64,000 nt of DNA from CAYNRA01 sp046293395 (GTDB taxonomy: Bacteria; Bacteroidota; Bacteroidia; Cytophagales; Spirosomataceae), in contig JBKBOU010000003.1 of assembly GCA_046293395.1 (NCBI GenBank), positions 1 through 64,000 of the forward strand. Direction: 5' to 3'. The position numbers were made by a program, and so were the translations under genes. Of this stretch, positions 32,725 through 42,243 are shown piece by piece. The notes below the pieces were generated by a model that worked only from the letters and a program-made list of their open reading frames with translations, searched no databases and had not been told where the DNA came from. Within the stretch, counting starts at the first letter, position 1. Each line of letters starts with the position of its first letter.

Positions 32725-33936
32725 ATGAAAAAAATCACTACGAATCTAACATTTTGGGTTTTAACAGCCATCCTTGCTGGTGCGCTACTTGGGCATTTCT
32801 ATCCGCTTGCAGCACAAGCCTGCAAACCTTTGGGTACTTATTTCATTGATATTGTCAAATTATTTATCAATCCTATCATTTTTCTCACTATTTCACTTGG
32901 CATAAGCGGGATGGGTGACTTGAAAAAAGTAGGAAAAGTAGGCGGAAAAGCCCTCCTCTATTTCGAAGTCGTCACTACGTTTGCCCTACTTATTGGACTT
33001 GTTGCCGCGTATGTTATTCAACCAGGAGTAGGCGTTTCTACAGCTCAAATGGGTGACGCCTCCGCTGTTTCTGATTACCAAAAAGGGGCAGAACGCTTTT
33101 CATGGCTTCAGTTTTTCTTAGACAATCTGACCATTCAAGTACTTGTTTTCTCTATCTTTTTCGGGATAATTTTAAGTAAATTAAAAGCCAAAATCAACCT
33201 CATTCGAGGACTCACTTTTGCTTCCAAATATGTTTTCAAAGCATTGCATTGGGTCATGTATCTTGCACCTATTGGTGCGTTCGGTGGGATGGCATTCACG
33301 ATTGGGAAATATGGAATTTATACCCTTGTTCCTCTTGCCAAACTCATGCTTACAGTATATGCGACGATGGCCATCTTTATTTTTGTCGTTCTTCATTTTA
33401 TCTTAAAGTATTATCAACTCAGCATTTTCACTTTTTTACGCTACATCAAAGAAGAATTATTGATTGTTTTGGGTACGTCTTCCTCAGAAGCGGGATTGCC
33501 CTCTTTGATGGCAAAACTCGAAAGAATGGGCTGTTCCAAGCCGGTTGTCGGGCTTGTCGTTCCGGCTGGCTATTCATTTAACTTAGATGGTACAACCATT
33601 TATTTATCGATGGCTACACTTTTCTTGGCACAAGTATATGGTGTAGAACTCGGAATTGAGCAATTGATTACCGTAATCGGGATTCTCATGGTGACCTCAA
33701 AAGGAGCTGCGGGCGTAACCGGCAGTGGTTTTGTCGTATTGGCTTCTACCCTATCAGCGCTGCAAGTAATTCCTATCGAGGGATTGGCTTTGCTTTTGGG
33801 AGTAGATAGATTCATGTCTGAGGCACGTGCTATAACCAATTTTATCGGCAATGGCGTAGCAACCGTCTGGATTGCCAATCATGAAAAAGAATTTGACCGA
33901 ACCCGTTGGGAACAATTTGAGACGTCAGAAAAGTAA
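32725..33936 (+). CDS. Dicarboxylate/amino acid:cation symporter (DAACS family)
   Basis: 403 residues from the ATG at 32725; the frame extends to 32668 but that part overlaps a terminator. Family motifs: SSSEAGLPSL (serine-rich re-entrant loop), YSFNLDGTTIY and DRFMSEARAITNFIGN (substrate binding). About eight membrane helices. It imports glutamate, aspartate or C4-dicarboxylates with H+ or Na+. The gene is followed by a malic enzyme gene with its own promoter; import of C4-dicarboxylates for malic enzyme is possible but unproven. Confidence 0.93.
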   Translation: MKKITTNLTFWVLTAILAGALLGHFYPLAAQACKPLGTYFIDIVKLFINPIIFLTISLGISGMGDLKKVGKVGGKALLYFEVVTTFALLIGLVAAYVIQPGVGVSTAQMGDASAVSDYQKGAERFSWLQFFLDNLTIQVLVFSIFFGIILSKLKAKINLIRGLTFASKYVFKALHWVMYLAPIGAFGGMAFTIGKYGIYTLVPLAKLMLTVYATMAIFIFVVLHFILKYYQLSIFTFLRYIKEELLIVLGTSSSEAGLPSLMAKLERMGCSKPVVGLVVPAGYSFNLDGTTIYLSMATLFLAQVYGVELGIEQLITVIGILMVTSKGAAGVTGSGFVVLASTLSALQVIPIEGLALLLGVDRFMSEARAITNFIGNGVATVWIANHEKEFDRTRWEQFETSEK

Positions 33937-34013
33937 AACTAGGACTAATCTACTTGAAGCCCTTGTAAATTCAAACATCTCAAGACGAGATTCCGGATAT
34001 AATTCAGTTTGAT

Positions 34014-34045
34014 TTTGTAACCTTTTTATTTTGTCGTTACCTTCG
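34014..34045 (+). promoter_or_regulatory. Predicted promoter of maeB
   Basis: TTTG (34014-34017), 20 bases, TACCTTCG (34038-34045; one mismatch to TAnnTTTG). The transcript would start near 34052, 22 bp before the ATG. Confidence 0.5.
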
Positions 34046-34073
34046 CAAATATAAAACTTCATCTATTTTCCTT

Positions 34074-36365
34074 ATGAGTAAAAACGAAACCCTAAAAGAC
34101 GAAGCTCTTCATTATCACGCCAAGGGGCGCCCTGGCAAGATTGAGGTCATTCCATCCAAAGAATATGCAAACCAACGCGACTTGTCTTTGGCCTACTCTC
34201 CAGGTGTCGCAGAACCTTGTTTAGCCATTCAGGCAAATCCAGAAGATGTATATAAATACACAGCAAAAGGGAATTTAGTAGCCGTTATTTCCAACGGAAC
34301 GGCGGTACTTGGTCTCGGGGATATTGGCCCAGAAGCAAGCAAGCCTGTCATGGAAGGAAAAGGTCTTTTGTTCAAGATTTATGCAGATATTGACTGTTTT
34401 GATATTGAATTAGACACAAAAAATGTGGACGAATTTGTTCGCACTGTTAAAATTCTCGAACCTACTTTTGGCGGAGTCAATTTGGAGGATATTTCAGCTC
34501 CAGAATGTTTTGAAATCGAGGAAAGACTCAAGAAAGAACTCAATATTCCGGTCATGCACGATGACCAACACGGGACAGCGATTATCAGTGCTGCCGCTCT
34601 TTTGAATGCCATTGAACTGGTTGAAAAAGACATTAGCCAAGTCAAAATCATCATCAATGGTGCAGGGGCATCTGCTATTTCGTGTACACGTTTGTACAAT
34701 TCCTTGGGCGCTGACAAGAAGAATATTTTCATGTTTGACAGCAAAGGATTAATCCATCCAAGTAGAACAAATCTCGATGGAAAGAAGATTGAGTTCGCGA
34801 ACGATGCCTTACCCGCAGAAACCACATTAGCAGAAGCATTGGTTGGAGCGGATGTTTTCGTTGGGTTATCCAAGGGGAATATCTTAAACCAAGATATGGT
34901 CAAGTCAATGGCTCCCGATTGTATCGTCTTTGCGATGGCAAACCCAACGCCAGAGATTAGCTATGAAGAAGCCATTGCAGCTCGTGAAGATATTATCATG
35001 GCGACAGGCCGTTCGGATTATCCAAACCAAGTGAACAACGTTCTTGGGTTCCCGTATATTTTTAGAGGTGCGCTCGATGTACGTTCTAAAGTCATCAATG
35101 AAGAGATGAAATTAGCAGCTGTTCGTGCTTTGGCGGAATTAGCTAAAAAACCTGTTCCAGACATTGTTAACCTCGCTTATGGAGAGGCTAATCTTGTCTA
35201 TGGTCGCAATTACATCATCCCAAAACCCGTTGACCCACGTCTTCTCACAACGGTTGCACCTGCTGTAGCGCGCGCTGCCATGGAAACCAACGTGGCAAAA
35301 AGTCCTATTCAAGACTGGGATGCCTACGAATTACAACTGTCAAAACGCCTTGGACTAGATAATACTTTGACGCGAGTTGTCATTACCAAAGCAAAGAAAA
35401 ATCCGAAACGCGTCGTATTTGCAGATGCTGAAAACGTCTCCGTTCTGAAAGCCGCCCAAGTGGTTGTAGAAGAAGGCATTGCGAAGCCTATCTTGTTAGG
35501 AAATCTATCGCGCATTCAAGCTTTATTGGAAGAAAACCAAATCGACCTAGCAGGTATTCCTGTCATTGACCCAATGAACCCCGTCAATGAAGAAGAAAAA
35601 GCGCGATTGGATCAGTACGGTAAATTACTTTTTGATAAACGCAAAAGAAAAGGATTCACCCTTGTTGAGGCACACGACATCATGCGTAGAAGAAATTACT
35701 ACGGTTCCATGATGGTAGAAACAGGCTATGCAGATGCCATGATTGGTGGTTTGACACGTAGTTATCCAGATACGATTCGTCCAGCTTTGCAAATCATCGG
35801 TCGCCAAGAAGGAATCAAGAAAGTATCTGCCATGTATATTTTGATGAGCCGTTTTGGCCCGCTTTTCTTAGCAGATACAACCATTAATTTTGACCCAAGC
35901 GTAGAAGAAGTCGTTGAAATTACGGAATTAGCTGCAAAAGAAGTGGAGAAGTTCAATATCAAACCACGTATTGCCCTCTTGACGTACTCAAACTTCGGGT
36001 CTGTGGCAGATGGCCCCGCTGCCGTGAAAATGAGAAAAGCGGTAGAGATTCTGAAAGATAAACACCCAAATATGGTCGTAGATGGAGAAATGCAAGCTCA
36101 CTTGGCATTTGATACCGAACTTTTGAAGCAAAATCATCCATTCAGTGACTTAGCCGAAGGTCGTGCCAACACGCTTATTTTCCCGAATCTTTCGTCATCC
36201 AATATTGCCTATAACCTGGTAAAAGAGGTGGCAGGTATCGAAAAAATTGGGCCAATTGTCATGGGATTAAAAAAACCAGTTCACGTATTGCAGTTGGGTG
36301 CTTCCGTGCGCGAGATTGTTGACATGGTAGCTATCGCTGTAACAGACGCGCAAAATAATTCCTAA
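34074..36365 (+). CDS. maeB: NADP-dependent malic enzyme with phosphotransacetylase-like C-terminus
   Basis: 763 residues, the normal MaeB length. The N-terminal half (about 1-430) is malic enzyme with SLAYSPGVAEPC, HDDQHGTA and the nucleotide loop GAGASA; the C-terminal half (about 440-763) resembles phosphate acetyltransferase and is regulatory in MaeB proteins. It makes pyruvate and NADPH from malate in the cytoplasm. It is single-gene, with promoter 34014-34045 and terminator 36382-36418. Confidence 0.97.
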   Translation: MSKNETLKDEALHYHAKGRPGKIEVIPSKEYANQRDLSLAYSPGVAEPCLAIQANPEDVYKYTAKGNLVAVISNGTAVLGLGDIGPEASKPVMEGKGLLFKIYADIDCFDIELDTKNVDEFVRTVKILEPTFGGVNLEDISAPECFEIEERLKKELNIPVMHDDQHGTAIISAAALLNAIELVEKDISQVKIIINGAGASAISCTRLYNSLGADKKNIFMFDSKGLIHPSRTNLDGKKIEFANDALPAETTLAEALVGADVFVGLSKGNILNQDMVKSMAPDCIVFAMANPTPEISYEEAIAAREDIIMATGRSDYPNQVNNVLGFPYIFRGALDVRSKVINEEMKLAAVRALAELAKKPVPDIVNLAYGEANLVYGRNYIIPKPVDPRLLTTVAPAVARAAMETNVAKSPIQDWDAYELQLSKRLGLDNTLTRVVITKAKKNPKRVVFADAENVSVLKAAQVVVEEGIAKPILLGNLSRIQALLEENQIDLAGIPVIDPMNPVNEEEKARLDQYGKLLFDKRKRKGFTLVEAHDIMRRRNYYGSMMVETGYADAMIGGLTRSYPDTIRPALQIIGRQEGIKKVSAMYILMSRFGPLFLADTTINFDPSVEEVVEITELAAKEVEKFNIKPRIALLTYSNFGSVADGPAAVKMRKAVEILKDKHPNMVVDGEMQAHLAFDTELLKQNHPFSDLAEGRANTLIFPNLSSSNIAYNLVKEVAGIEKIGPIVMGLKKPVHVLQLGASVREIVDMVAIAVTDAQNNS

Positions 36366-36381
36366 TTTTTCCTAACCAGAG

Positions 36382-36418
36382 GACTATCTTTCCTGCTTTT
36401 TTGCTCGGAAAGATAGTC
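36382..36418 (+). terminator. Terminator after maeB
   Basis: GACTATCTTTCC (36382-36393) / GGAAAGATAGTC (36407-36418), a perfect 12-bp stem followed by TTCTTGTTTTT. Confidence 0.85.
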
Positions 36419-36434
36419 TTCTTGTTTTTACTCT

Positions 36435-37946
36435 ATGAAGAACAGCATCATCAAAAAACAAACCATTCAAAGTACGATTTTTGCGTATGCAGGCGTACTA
36501 GTCGGTACCATCACACAAGCATTTCTTATTCCGAACTTTCTGACCACAGAACAGAACGGGCTGTTGGCGCTACTGCTTTCTTGGATGTATGTTTTTTGTC
36601 AGATTGCTAGTTTGGGGTTTAATTCAGCGGGAACAAAATATTTTTCTTTTTTTCGAAGCCCCGAAGAAAACCACCGAGGTTTTCTCTTTTACGGCTTGCT
36701 CATCAATGGCATAGGACTTCTGATTGGCACAGTTTTTTTTGTACTTGGAAAGCCCTACTTGACTCATACAGAGGCAAGTGGCACAAATCCATTACTGGAT
36801 ACATACTATTTTTACCTCCTTCCTATTGCATTTGCTACCGTTCTTTTCAATCTTTTTGATAACTACGCCAGAGGATTGTATGATTCCGTTCACGGTGTTT
36901 TTTACAGCCAATTTTTGCAACGTCTTTTCTTTCTTCTGAGCCTTTTGACCTTGGTTTTTGGCTGGTTTTCTTTTGACCAATTTATGCCGCTCTGGGTCTT
37001 AGCCATGAGTTTGCCAACTGCCTTTATGCTGTTTCGCGCTGTTCGGCTTGGTCATTTCTCCTTGTTACCCAACGCTACTTTTTTCAAAGGCCCATACGCT
37101 GCTGGATTTGTGCAATTTGCCGGATTTAGTATCCTGACCGGCCTTTCCTCCATGATTATCATTCACTTAGATAAAATCATGATTCATAAATATCTGGGAC
37201 TAAGCGAAACTGGTATTTATAACACGGCTTTTCTCTTTGCTTCCGTGATGGGGATGTCGTATAACAGCGTCTTGAAAGCCTCCTCCGCGATTGTCGTAGA
37301 CGCTCTTGCCGAAGAAAATTATGCCAAAATACAAACCATTTATAAAAAAAGTAGCATCAATCTTCTCCTGTTTGGCGCCGCTATTTTACTCCTCGTTTGG
37401 GTAAATGTAGATGAACTTTTTTCATTCATAAAACCTGAATATGCTGCCGGGAAATGGGCACTTTTACTCATCGGGATAGGTAAATTGGTTGATTTGGGCA
37501 ATGGGATAAACGGTCTTATTTTGTCCAATTCAAAGAAATACCGCTACGATTCCCTTTTGGTCATCAGTTTTGTCGGTATTTTGTATGTATTGAACGAATG
37601 GATGATTCCCTCTTTTGGGATAGATGGCGCTGCCTATGCAGCACTCATCGCTTTGGTATATTACAATTTTGTTCGTACTTTTTTGGTTTGGTACTTCTTC
37701 CGCATACATCCATTCGGAAAAGAACAACTCATTTTACTTCTTCTTTTCGCTTTGCTCGTTTATGTGGGTCAGCAATTGCCGACCCTTTCTTGGCCATTTT
37801 TAGAATCTATTTCCCAGATGACTTTTCAGTCCATTCTTGTAGGAAGTTTATTCTTACTAGGCGTTTATGTATCGCGCGTTTCCCCAGAAGTAAATCAACT
37901 CATCGAGGTTCCTTTCTCCTATCTTCGTCGTTTTTTTAAGACTTAA
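36435..37946 (+). CDS. Polysaccharide flippase (Wzx/MATE-like)
   Basis: 503 residues with about 12-14 membrane helices; resembles O-antigen/teichoic acid flippases of the MOP superfamily (GTITQAFLIPNFLTTEQNGL near the N-terminus, then AGFVQFAGFSI). It would move lipid-linked saccharides across the inner membrane. No glycosyltransferases are adjacent, which is unusual for a Wzx gene. The 3' end overlaps the 3' end of the hybrid kinase gene by 11 bp on opposite strands. Confidence 0.87.
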   Translation: MKNSIIKKQTIQSTIFAYAGVLVGTITQAFLIPNFLTTEQNGLLALLLSWMYVFCQIASLGFNSAGTKYFSFFRSPEENHRGFLFYGLLINGIGLLIGTVFFVLGKPYLTHTEASGTNPLLDTYYFYLLPIAFATVLFNLFDNYARGLYDSVHGVFYSQFLQRLFFLLSLLTLVFGWFSFDQFMPLWVLAMSLPTAFMLFRAVRLGHFSLLPNATFFKGPYAAGFVQFAGFSILTGLSSMIIIHLDKIMIHKYLGLSETGIYNTAFLFASVMGMSYNSVLKASSAIVVDALAEENYAKIQTIYKKSSINLLLFGAAILLLVWVNVDELFSFIKPEYAAGKWALLLIGIGKLVDLGNGINGLILSNSKKYRYDSLLVISFVGILYVLNEWMIPSFGIDGAAYAALIALVYYNFVRTFLVWYFFRIHPFGKEQLILLLLFALLVYVGQQLPTLSWPFLESISQMTFQSILVGSLFLLGVYVSRVSPEVNQLIEVPFSYLRRFFKT

Positions 37947-40900
37947 CTTGTTCAATTACAGCTTGGTATGTTTGCATGAATTGGTTAAATTCATATTCAA
38001 GGACAGTTATTTTTGCTTCAAAATCCATTAAATTTCCTTCTTTCGCAGGGACTTCAATATCCTTCGTCACTTCGTGAATCCGCATCAAACCGATTGTACC
38101 TGAATTTCCTTTTAACGTATGCAATTCACGCTGAATTTGTACAACATCTCCTAATTTGTATGCTTCTTTGGTCGTTTGAATCTGTTCGGTTGCCTCTGTT
38201 ATAAAATCCTCATACACACTCACCAAGGTCTCTTCTCCGACCATCTCAAACAAGCCTTTTACAACTTCCATATCAAACGCCTCGATGGTATCGGGCAATG
38301 TATAAGGTAAAGAAGTTATTTCCTTATCTGTAATTGTACTTGCATCAATTTCCGCTTGTTGCGCCTGTTTCTCACGTGTTCCAAGCATAATTTCTCGTAC
38401 TTTTTGCAAAAGACTTTGTGCCCGAATGGGCTTCGGAATGTAATCATCCATCCCTAAACTTAGAAAGCGTTCGCGGTCATGTTGCATCGAATACGCCGTC
38501 ATGGCTACAACAGTTGGAAGTTTCTTGCCGTGTATCTCCCGCAGCCTTTGTGTCGTTTCTATTCCATCCATTTCCGGCATTTGAATATCCATTAATATCA
38601 AATCAAACGTAGCATCTTGCCCAACTTTCTGGATTGCCTGCTGGCCACTTTCTGCCGTTGTGACCAAACAATTCGCCTTCAACAGAATTTCAGACGCTAC
38701 TTTTCGATTAATCATATTATCATCTACCAAAAGGATACGAGGCTGATAATCAATAAAATACTCTGAAAACTTCACCTCTTTTGTATGAATGTTCTCACTG
38801 ATAGGAACGATAGTCGTCGTTTTTATTTCCAATGTAAACCAGAAGCAACTTCCTTTTCCTTCCTCTGAAATAACCCCCATATCTCCGTTCATTTGACGGC
38901 ACAACTCTCTTGAAATGGCAAGTCCGAGACCTGTCCCACCAAAAGATTTTTTGGTTGAATTATCCACTTGTTGAAACGAAGCAAACAACAATGCTTGATT
39001 TTGCGGAGAAATCCCAATTCCGGTATCAATAACTTCAACTTTTATCGTCGCTTTTTTTCCTTTTTGAGCGACTTTTCGCACATCAATTCGAACAGAACCG
39101 TACTCTGTGAATTTCAACGCATTGGACGTTAAATTGGAAAATATTTGTAACAACCGTGTCGAATCTCCGACCCAATACGGCGGCACATCGTCAGCTACCC
39201 AATACGCCAATTCATTCCCTTTTTCTTGCGCGCGTTGCCGGAATAAAGTAACCAACCTATCCAACATCTCCGTCAAAATAAAAGGTGCAAGATGCAATTC
39301 CATTTTTCCAGCTTCTATTTTAGATAAATCTAAAATATCATTCAAAATGGTCAAAAGCGTTTCCGACGATTTTTTAATCGTTTCCACATATTCCTTCTGC
39401 TTACTTTCAAGCGGCGTTTCATTGAGGACATCAATCATTCCGATAATGCCGTTCATCGGTGTACGAATTTCGTGACTCATATTGGCTAAAAATCGCTCTT
39501 TAACCTTCAACGAATGTTCGGCTTGCTCTTTGGCAACGATTAAATCCTCTGCATTTTTCTTCAATTCAGAAATATCACGTGCGACCCCTTCAACCTCCAA
39601 CGGAATCCCTTTGGCGTCTTTAATCATCCGGATATTCAACATGAACTGACGTAATTCACCGTTTTTCCGCTTCACGTTTACTTCAAAATTGGTGATACTT
39701 CCTGACTTTAGCAGCGACTTGATGTCTTTTGAACTATCGACAGCGTTATCAAAAAATTTATCTACTTTGTTGCCCATCACTTCTTGCACGGAATACCCCG
39801 TATGCGTGAGAACCGAAGGCGAAATCATGGTAATATTACCCGCCAAGTCTGTTCTATAGTAAATATCAATGAAAGATTCGATGATATTTCTGAACTTCTC
39901 TTCACTTTTTTGGAGTGATAGCAAGGCTTTTTTTTGTGTCGTTACGTTCCGCGCGATACCAGAGACTTCCTCTATTTCTCCACTTTCTGACGATAATATA
40001 GGGTTCAAATAAAATTCATACCATTCGTTCCCTCCATCCAACTCGCCCCAATTCATTTCAAAATATTGAGGCTGACCCGCCAGCGCTAGATTGTATTTTT
40101 CGCGCAGAATAGGTCGGTCTTCAGGCGCAATTAATTTCCAACCGACCTTTTCCAGAGAACTGTTTATTTTCGGGTTGAAACCTAATTTTTGGTAAATAAT
40201 GGCTTCGTAATTTTTATTGAACGAGCTCAAAAGTTTCTTTTTATTGGCTGTCCAGATGATGTGCGAACTACTATCGAATACGGCGTTCAAACGTGCTGTT
40301 TGCCGCATCAAATCTGCCTCATTTTGTTTCCGTAACAATGCCAAAGCCACTTGACCAGACACAAACTCCAATAATTCTAAATCACGATTACTGAACTTAT
40401 TTGCGTCGCTGTAGGATTTAATCCCGATAACGCCCGTTGTTTTCCCATTGACCATCAGGGGCGCACAAACCATGATTTCCGGCAGTACATTCCCGTACAG
40501 AAACACTCGTTGGTTTTCAACGAGCGACTGTATGTCTGATTTGGTCAGAAATAAAGGTTTATTTTGTACAATAGAATACTCTTCAATGCCATTACCCATT
40601 TTGCGACGCATGTAATTCTCCTCCGTTTCGTAGTGTTCATCCACGTGATACGGAAAATAAATGGTTCCTTCTTCGGGTTCATAGACAGCTACGAAGAAGT
40701 TATTGGCATATAAATTTTTCTGTAATTCCAGATGAACTTGATGCAAAAACTCATTCAAATCCTTTGAACTCAGATTCGTTTGGGCGATGGAATAATACAA
40801 ATTTTGGGCTTTTTCTGCCCGGTGTCTCTGTGAAATATCCCGAAATAAACAACGGAAAGCCACAGGCTGCTCGTTTTCAAATCGGCAGTTTACATCGCCA

Positions 40901-41256
40901 GACAAATACACGCGTTTGCCATCTTTGTTCTTGACAATAATTTCCAAATCATGAAAATGAACGCCCGTTGCGACGCGTTCAAGGGAAATTTTTGTTTTTT
41001 CACTATTCTGTGGATGTACAATATCCCAGAAAGAAAGAGCCGATAACTCTGCTTCTGAAAAACCCATTATTTCTTGAAAAGCCCGATTGACGTAGAGAAA
41101 TTTTCCTTCAGGCGTAAGAAGGAGAATCATTTCAGAGGTATTGTCCACCAAATCTTGCAATTGGTGGATGCTTTGGTTCTGGCTCAAATAGTCCACGCGC
41201 TGAAGTAGATACGCGTTTTCAGCCTCAAGTTCCTCTCTTGATTTTACAGGAGTCAT
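37936..41256 (-). CDS. Large hybrid sensor histidine kinase (PAS-GAF-PAS-PAS-HisKA-HATPase-REC-HPt)
   Basis: 1106 residues from the ATG at 41256; the frame extends to a TTG at 41286. It has no membrane segment. Domains in order: coiled coil, PAS (about 30-150), GAF (about 165-320), PAS (about 325-450), PAS (about 455-580), HisKA with His595 (SHEIRTP), HATPase with NLTSNALKF, DTGIGIS and GGTGLGLAIS, receiver with Asp890 (LILMDIQMPEMDG) and HPt with His1046 (HTLKGNSGTIG). All phosphorelay residues are intact. The final acceptor is not encoded next door, so an unlinked response regulator is expected. It is divergent from rsmA. Confidence 0.93.
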   Translation of the reverse strand: MTPVKSREELEAENAYLLQRVDYLSQNQSIHQLQDLVDNTSEMILLLTPEGKFLYVNRAFQEIMGFSEAELSALSFWDIVHPQNSEKTKISLERVATGVHFHDLEIIVKNKDGKRVYLSGDVNCRFENEQPVAFRCLFRDISQRHRAEKAQNLYYSIAQTNLSSKDLNEFLHQVHLELQKNLYANNFFVAVYEPEEGTIYFPYHVDEHYETEENYMRRKMGNGIEEYSIVQNKPLFLTKSDIQSLVENQRVFLYGNVLPEIMVCAPLMVNGKTTGVIGIKSYSDANKFSNRDLELLEFVSGQVALALLRKQNEADLMRQTARLNAVFDSSSHIIWTANKKKLLSSFNKNYEAIIYQKLGFNPKINSSLEKVGWKLIAPEDRPILREKYNLALAGQPQYFEMNWGELDGGNEWYEFYLNPILSSESGEIEEVSGIARNVTTQKKALLSLQKSEEKFRNIIESFIDIYYRTDLAGNITMISPSVLTHTGYSVQEVMGNKVDKFFDNAVDSSKDIKSLLKSGSITNFEVNVKRKNGELRQFMLNIRMIKDAKGIPLEVEGVARDISELKKNAEDLIVAKEQAEHSLKVKERFLANMSHEIRTPMNGIIGMIDVLNETPLESKQKEYVETIKKSSETLLTILNDILDLSKIEAGKMELHLAPFILTEMLDRLVTLFRQRAQEKGNELAYWVADDVPPYWVGDSTRLLQIFSNLTSNALKFTEYGSVRIDVRKVAQKGKKATIKVEVIDTGIGISPQNQALLFASFQQVDNSTKKSFGGTGLGLAISRELCRQMNGDMGVISEEGKGSCFWFTLEIKTTTIVPISENIHTKEVKFSEYFIDYQPRILLVDDNMINRKVASEILLKANCLVTTAESGQQAIQKVGQDATFDLILMDIQMPEMDGIETTQRLREIHGKKLPTVVAMTAYSMQHDRERFLSLGMDDYIPKPIRAQSLLQKVREIMLGTREKQAQQAEIDASTITDKEITSLPYTLPDTIEAFDMEVVKGLFEMVGEETLVSVYEDFITEATEQIQTTKEAYKLGDVVQIQRELHTLKGNSGTIGLMRIHEVTKDIEVPAKEGNLMDFEAKITVLEYEFNQFMQTYQAVIEQVKS

Positions 41257-41388
41257 AGGTAAACAGTTCGTCGGTAGAAAGTTCAAATTCGTTTACAAGC
41301 TACTAAAAAACGAGAGGAATAAACAGACTGAACGGAAAAGAAATGAGAAAAATCCTAGTTCTGGAACATGAAATAGGAATAAATAAGG

Positions 41389-41396
41389 TAATTTTG
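41389..41396 (+). promoter_or_regulatory. -7 element of rsmA
   Basis: TAATTTTG fully matches TAnnTTTG. It sits 31 bp before the ATG at 41427, supporting that start over the upstream in-frame ATG at 41343. Confidence 0.4.
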
Positions 41397-41426
41397 GATT
41401 TCATTTCGTTTCAATATCGGTTCACT

Positions 41427-42227
41427 ATGCAACAAGTCAAAGCAAAAAAACATCTCGGTCAACATTTTCTAAAAGACTTGAAAGCCGCCGAGCGAATTGT
41501 CTCCTTGCTTTCTTTGCATGGTGGGTATAAAAAAGTACTCGAAATTGGCCCAGGTATGGGAGTTCTGACCCAATTCATGATGCCCAATGCAGCGTACGAA
41601 ACGTCTGTGATTGAGATTGACAAAGAATCGGTTGAATATCTCAAAAACCACTATCCAGATTTAGAAAACCGGATTTTTTCAGCAGACTTTCTCCAATCTG
41701 ATTTACCAGTGATGCTTCAGCTTGAGGAGAATGAAAAAGTAGCCATCATCGGTAATTTTCCCTATAATATTTCTACCCAAATATTTTTCCATATACTCGA
41801 CTACAAAGATACCATTCCAGAAGTCGTTTGTATGTTGCAAAAAGAAGTTGCCGAACGCATAGCTTCACCGGAAGGAAATAAAGACTACGGAATTTTAAGT
41901 GTTTTATTACAAGCCTATTACGACATTGAATATGTATTCACAGTGTTACCAGGCGCATTCAACCCTCCTCCGAAAGTCGATTCAGGAATTATCCGCTTGC
42001 GAAGAAATCAACGAGAAAAATTACCGTGCAACGAGAAACTGTTCAAGCAAATCGTAAAAGTAGGCTTCGGCCAGCGACGGAAAATGTTGCGTAATCCGTT
42101 GAAATCACTCAACGTGACTTTAGAGCACCCATTCATGCAAAAACGTGCCGAGCAGCTCTCCGTAGAAGATTTTTTCTTATTGACAAATCTTGTTGAAGAA
42201 GAGCGAATCGCCAAACAATCGAACTAA
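41427..42227 (+). CDS. rsmA: 16S rRNA (adenine1518-N6/adenine1519-N6)-dimethyltransferase
   Basis: 266 residues from the ATG at 41427 (MQQVKAKKHLGQHFL); the earlier ATG at 41343 lies upstream of the predicted -7 box. SAM-binding motif I is LEIGPGMGVLT; the catalytic motif is NFPYNIS. It dimethylates two adenines at the 3' end of 16S rRNA during 30S maturation. It heads an operon with mgtE (16 bp gap) and dtd. Confidence 0.96.
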   Translation: MQQVKAKKHLGQHFLKDLKAAERIVSLLSLHGGYKKVLEIGPGMGVLTQFMMPNAAYETSVIEIDKESVEYLKNHYPDLENRIFSADFLQSDLPVMLQLEENEKVAIIGNFPYNISTQIFFHILDYKDTIPEVVCMLQKEVAERIASPEGNKDYGILSVLLQAYYDIEYVFTVLPGAFNPPPKVDSGIIRLRRNQREKLPCNEKLFKQIVKVGFGQRRKMLRNPLKSLNVTLEHPFMQKRAEQLSVEDFFLLTNLVEEERIAKQSN

Positions 42228-42243
42228 GTCAAATCTTTTCAAT

